This document shows positions 58,942 to 60,121 of a stretch of DNA of 60,121 bases, piece after piece. The notes under the pieces are model-generated. The model had not been told where the DNA came from and did not search any database. It saw only the letters and a list, made by a program, of their open reading frames with translations. The DNA comes from Planctomycetota bacterium (GTDB lineage Bacteria > Planctomycetota > SZUA-567 > JAKLDR01), in the NCBI GenBank assembly GCA_022703445.1, contig JAKLDR010000016.1, positions 1 to 60,121 on the forward strand, given 5' to 3'. The translations under genes and the position numbers were made by a program. How positions within the stretch are numbered: position 1 is the stretch's first letter; each line of letters starts with the position of its first letter.

Positions 58942-58970
58942 TGTTTGTAATTCCTATCGTATTAGAAACA
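58942..58970. promoter_or_regulatory. Candidate operator of the GntR/LacI-type regulator
   Basis: TGTTTGTAAT (58942-58951), a 9-nt spacer and ATTAGAAACA (58961-58970) match as inverted arms at 9 of 10 positions. It lies about 65 nt upstream of the regulator's start codon in an otherwise GC-rich region. Confidence 0.6.
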
Positions 58971-59125
58971 TGCTCAGAAATCCTGATTTTGCGGGCCACC
59001 GATATGGCTGCGTCATATTTATGGCAATGTGTATGCGTGCTGTGGTGCCTCGCTGGGGGCGGATCCGAGGACGCCAGCCGGGCAGGGTGGGCTGCCGCGC
59101 GGTCCCGGATTGGACCGAAAGTTGC

Positions 59126-59154
59126 TTGATTCTCGGCCGCACCGCAACTAGGCT
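59126..59154 (+). promoter_or_regulatory. Promoter of the M42 peptidase gene
   Basis: TTGATT (59126-59131), 17-nt spacer, TAGGCT (59149-59154); then GGGAGGA and the GTG start at 59184. Confidence 0.55.
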
Positions 59155-59183
59155 ATAGCCCGGCGCCCGGGAGGAATCCACCA

Positions 59184-60121
59184 GTGAAACTGGGTCAGAT
59201 CCTGGCTCTCGTGCAAGAACTCGCCTCGGCGCGCGGCCCCTGCGGACAGGAGGACGAGGTCCGCGAGATTGTGCTCCGGGAGCTGGGGAGGCACTGCGAC
59301 CGGGTCTGGACCGACGAGGCCGAGAACGCCGTGGGCCTGATCCGCGGCCGCTCGCCGCGCGGCGCCAAGGGCCGGCCGGCTCCGGTGGTCCAGGTCATGG
59401 CCCACATGGACGAGCTGTCCCTGATCGTCAAGCGCGTCGAGGCCGACGGCAGCCTGCGCGTCCGCCAGCTGGGGGGGCTGGCCCCCTGGGCGATCGGCCT
59501 CGGGCCGGTCGAGATCCTCGGCGACCGGCGGAGGCTGCCGGGGGTGCTCTCGGTGGGCTCGCTGCACACCACCGCGGAGACGCCCGAGGCCTGGCGCTCG
59601 AAGGTCACCGGCGAGGGCCGGACCGTCGACTGGCCCCAGGTGCGGGTCTTCACCCGCCTGGGCACCGCGGAGCTCGCCGCCGCCGGCGTGCACCCCGGCA
59701 CCCGGGTGGTGATCGGCCAGGCCGCGCGGCAGTTCGTCGAGATCCAGGACTGCGTCGCCGGCCGCTTCATGGACGACCGCGCTCCGCTGGCCGCCATGGT
59801 TGCGGCCGCGGCGCAGCTGGCCGCCGCCAGGAGGCGCCCGGCGGCCGACGTGTACCTGGTCGGGACCTGCGGGGAGGAGCTGGGCAACGGCCCGGCGCCC
59901 TTTTCGGCCGGGAGCCTCGGCGCGGGGATCAGCCTGGCGCTCGAGGTCGGCCCGGTCGCCGGGGAGTACGGCACGGTGCTCTCCGCCGACCCCATCGTCG
60001 TCTACCGCGACCGGCGCGTCCTGTACTCCAAGGCGGTGGCCGACCGCCTGGTCGAGGTGGGCCGGTCCCTGGGAATGCACCCGCAGCGCGCGGTGTACGA
60101 GGGCTACGGCACAGACGCGTC
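59184..60121 (+). CDS. M42-family metallopeptidase, 3' end outside window
   Basis: The frame is open to the right edge, giving 312 residues without a stop; the gene continues beyond. It starts at GTG 59184 with GGGAGGA 8-9 nt upstream. M42 motifs are present: 'VMAHMDELSLIVKRVEADG' (H-x-D zinc site), 'GRFMDDRAPLAAMVAA' (bridging Asp), 'LVGTCGEELGNGPAPF' (Glu base and ligand) and 'LALEVGPVAGEYGT', where the usual Asp ligand is Glu. Enzymes of this family are aminopeptidases or glucanases of TET type with two zinc ions. The substrate is not readable. Neighbours to the right are unknown. Confidence 0.9.
   Translation, partial: MKLGQILALVQELASARGPCGQEDEVREIVLRELGRHCDRVWTDEAENAVGLIRGRSPRGAKGRPAPVVQVMAHMDELSLIVKRVEADGSLRVRQLGGLAPWAIGLGPVEILGDRRRLPGVLSVGSLHTTAETPEAWRSKVTGEGRTVDWPQVRVFTRLGTAELAAAGVHPGTRVVIGQAARQFVEIQDCVAGRFMDDRAPLAAMVAAAAQLAAARRRPAADVYLVGTCGEELGNGPAPFSAGSLGAGISLALEVGPVAGEYGTVLSADPIVVYRDRRVLYSKAVADRLVEVGRSLGMHPQRAVYEGYGTDA

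Larger units (their letters stand above)
58879..59183. other. 305-nt divergent regulatory spacer
   Basis: Holds the ribosome-binding site of the regulator (minus), the GntR-type dyad (58942-58970), a GTAT-CCCT-ATAC near-dyad (about 58904-58915), an AT-rich tract, and the plus-strand promoter at 59126-59154. No gene is visible in it. Confidence 0.6.

Overview
The window is about 60 kb of very GC-rich bacterial chromosome with dense protein coding, very high third-position GC, short intergenic gaps and many leaderless or near-leaderless promoters. Several features point to a Planctomycetota-like or other PVC-adjacent lineage: a pseudopilin with the FTLIELLVVMSII signature, a VWA/glutamine-amidotransferase-like membrane protein, a DUF4091-like glycosidase operon, Ycf46-type AAA ATPase, and many families of imperfect intergenic inverted repeats. 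The taxonomic call is inference; no rRNA, tRNA or other marker is present to fix it.

Layout. 1-11.5 kb: housekeeping and envelope genes (partial exported protein, unknown membrane protein, a minus-strand run with Tdh-like dehydrogenase, DUF6941-like and NifU-like proteins, ilvN, an L,D-transpeptidase-like protein, a nuclease-family protein, a phosphodiesterase-like lipoprotein, hslV-hslU, pseudopilin). 11.6-20.7 kb: ftsK, M50 protease, VWA protein, YcxB-like protein, ACT-domain protein, LysE-like exporter. 20.7-24 kb: a translationally coupled pair, an atypical SDR and a P-type-ATPase-like protein that has lost its catalytic residues. 24-33 kb: Ycf46-like ATPase, leuA, FHA protein, a zinc-ribbon membrane protein, hflX, truB. 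33-36.7 kb: a SipW-like peptidase/HprK-like kinase fusion, a nucleotidyltransferase-like protein and a glycosyltransferase. 37-44 kb: the most unusual locus, a compact operon of an MscS channel fused to a ParB-N-like domain, a ThiF/E1-like adenylyltransferase and two tandem FeeM-like N-acyltransferase/TPR proteins, followed by a decayed third copy. 44-47 kb: alpha/beta hydrolase, exported CBM-like protein, Ogt. 47.4-49.1 kb: an AbiEi/AbiEii-type toxin-antitoxin pair with a clear promoter and dyad operator. 49.3-50.6 kb: a DDE transposase/integrase. 50.8-58.9 kb: a five-gene minus-strand operon that starts with its own GntR/LacI-type regulator and encodes a glycosidase-like protein, a kelch-type protein, a free-standing piece of a LOR/SDH-ArgZ-like domain and a HEAT/propeller protein. 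The right edge holds a truncated M42 peptidase.

How the parts work together. Most single genes are core metabolism or quality control (HslVU, FtsK, HflX, TruB, IlvN, LeuA). Three groups look like self-contained systems: the MscS-ParB/ThiF/FeeM operon (inferred: amide or acyl small-molecule production linked to membrane stress), the SDR/pseudo-ATPase pair (inferred: a non-transporting membrane scaffold), and the GntR-controlled glycan operon. Candidate TTGAC-N16/17-TAnnnT promoters recur, and several have the -10 box only 7-8 nt from the start codon, so leaderless translation seems common here.
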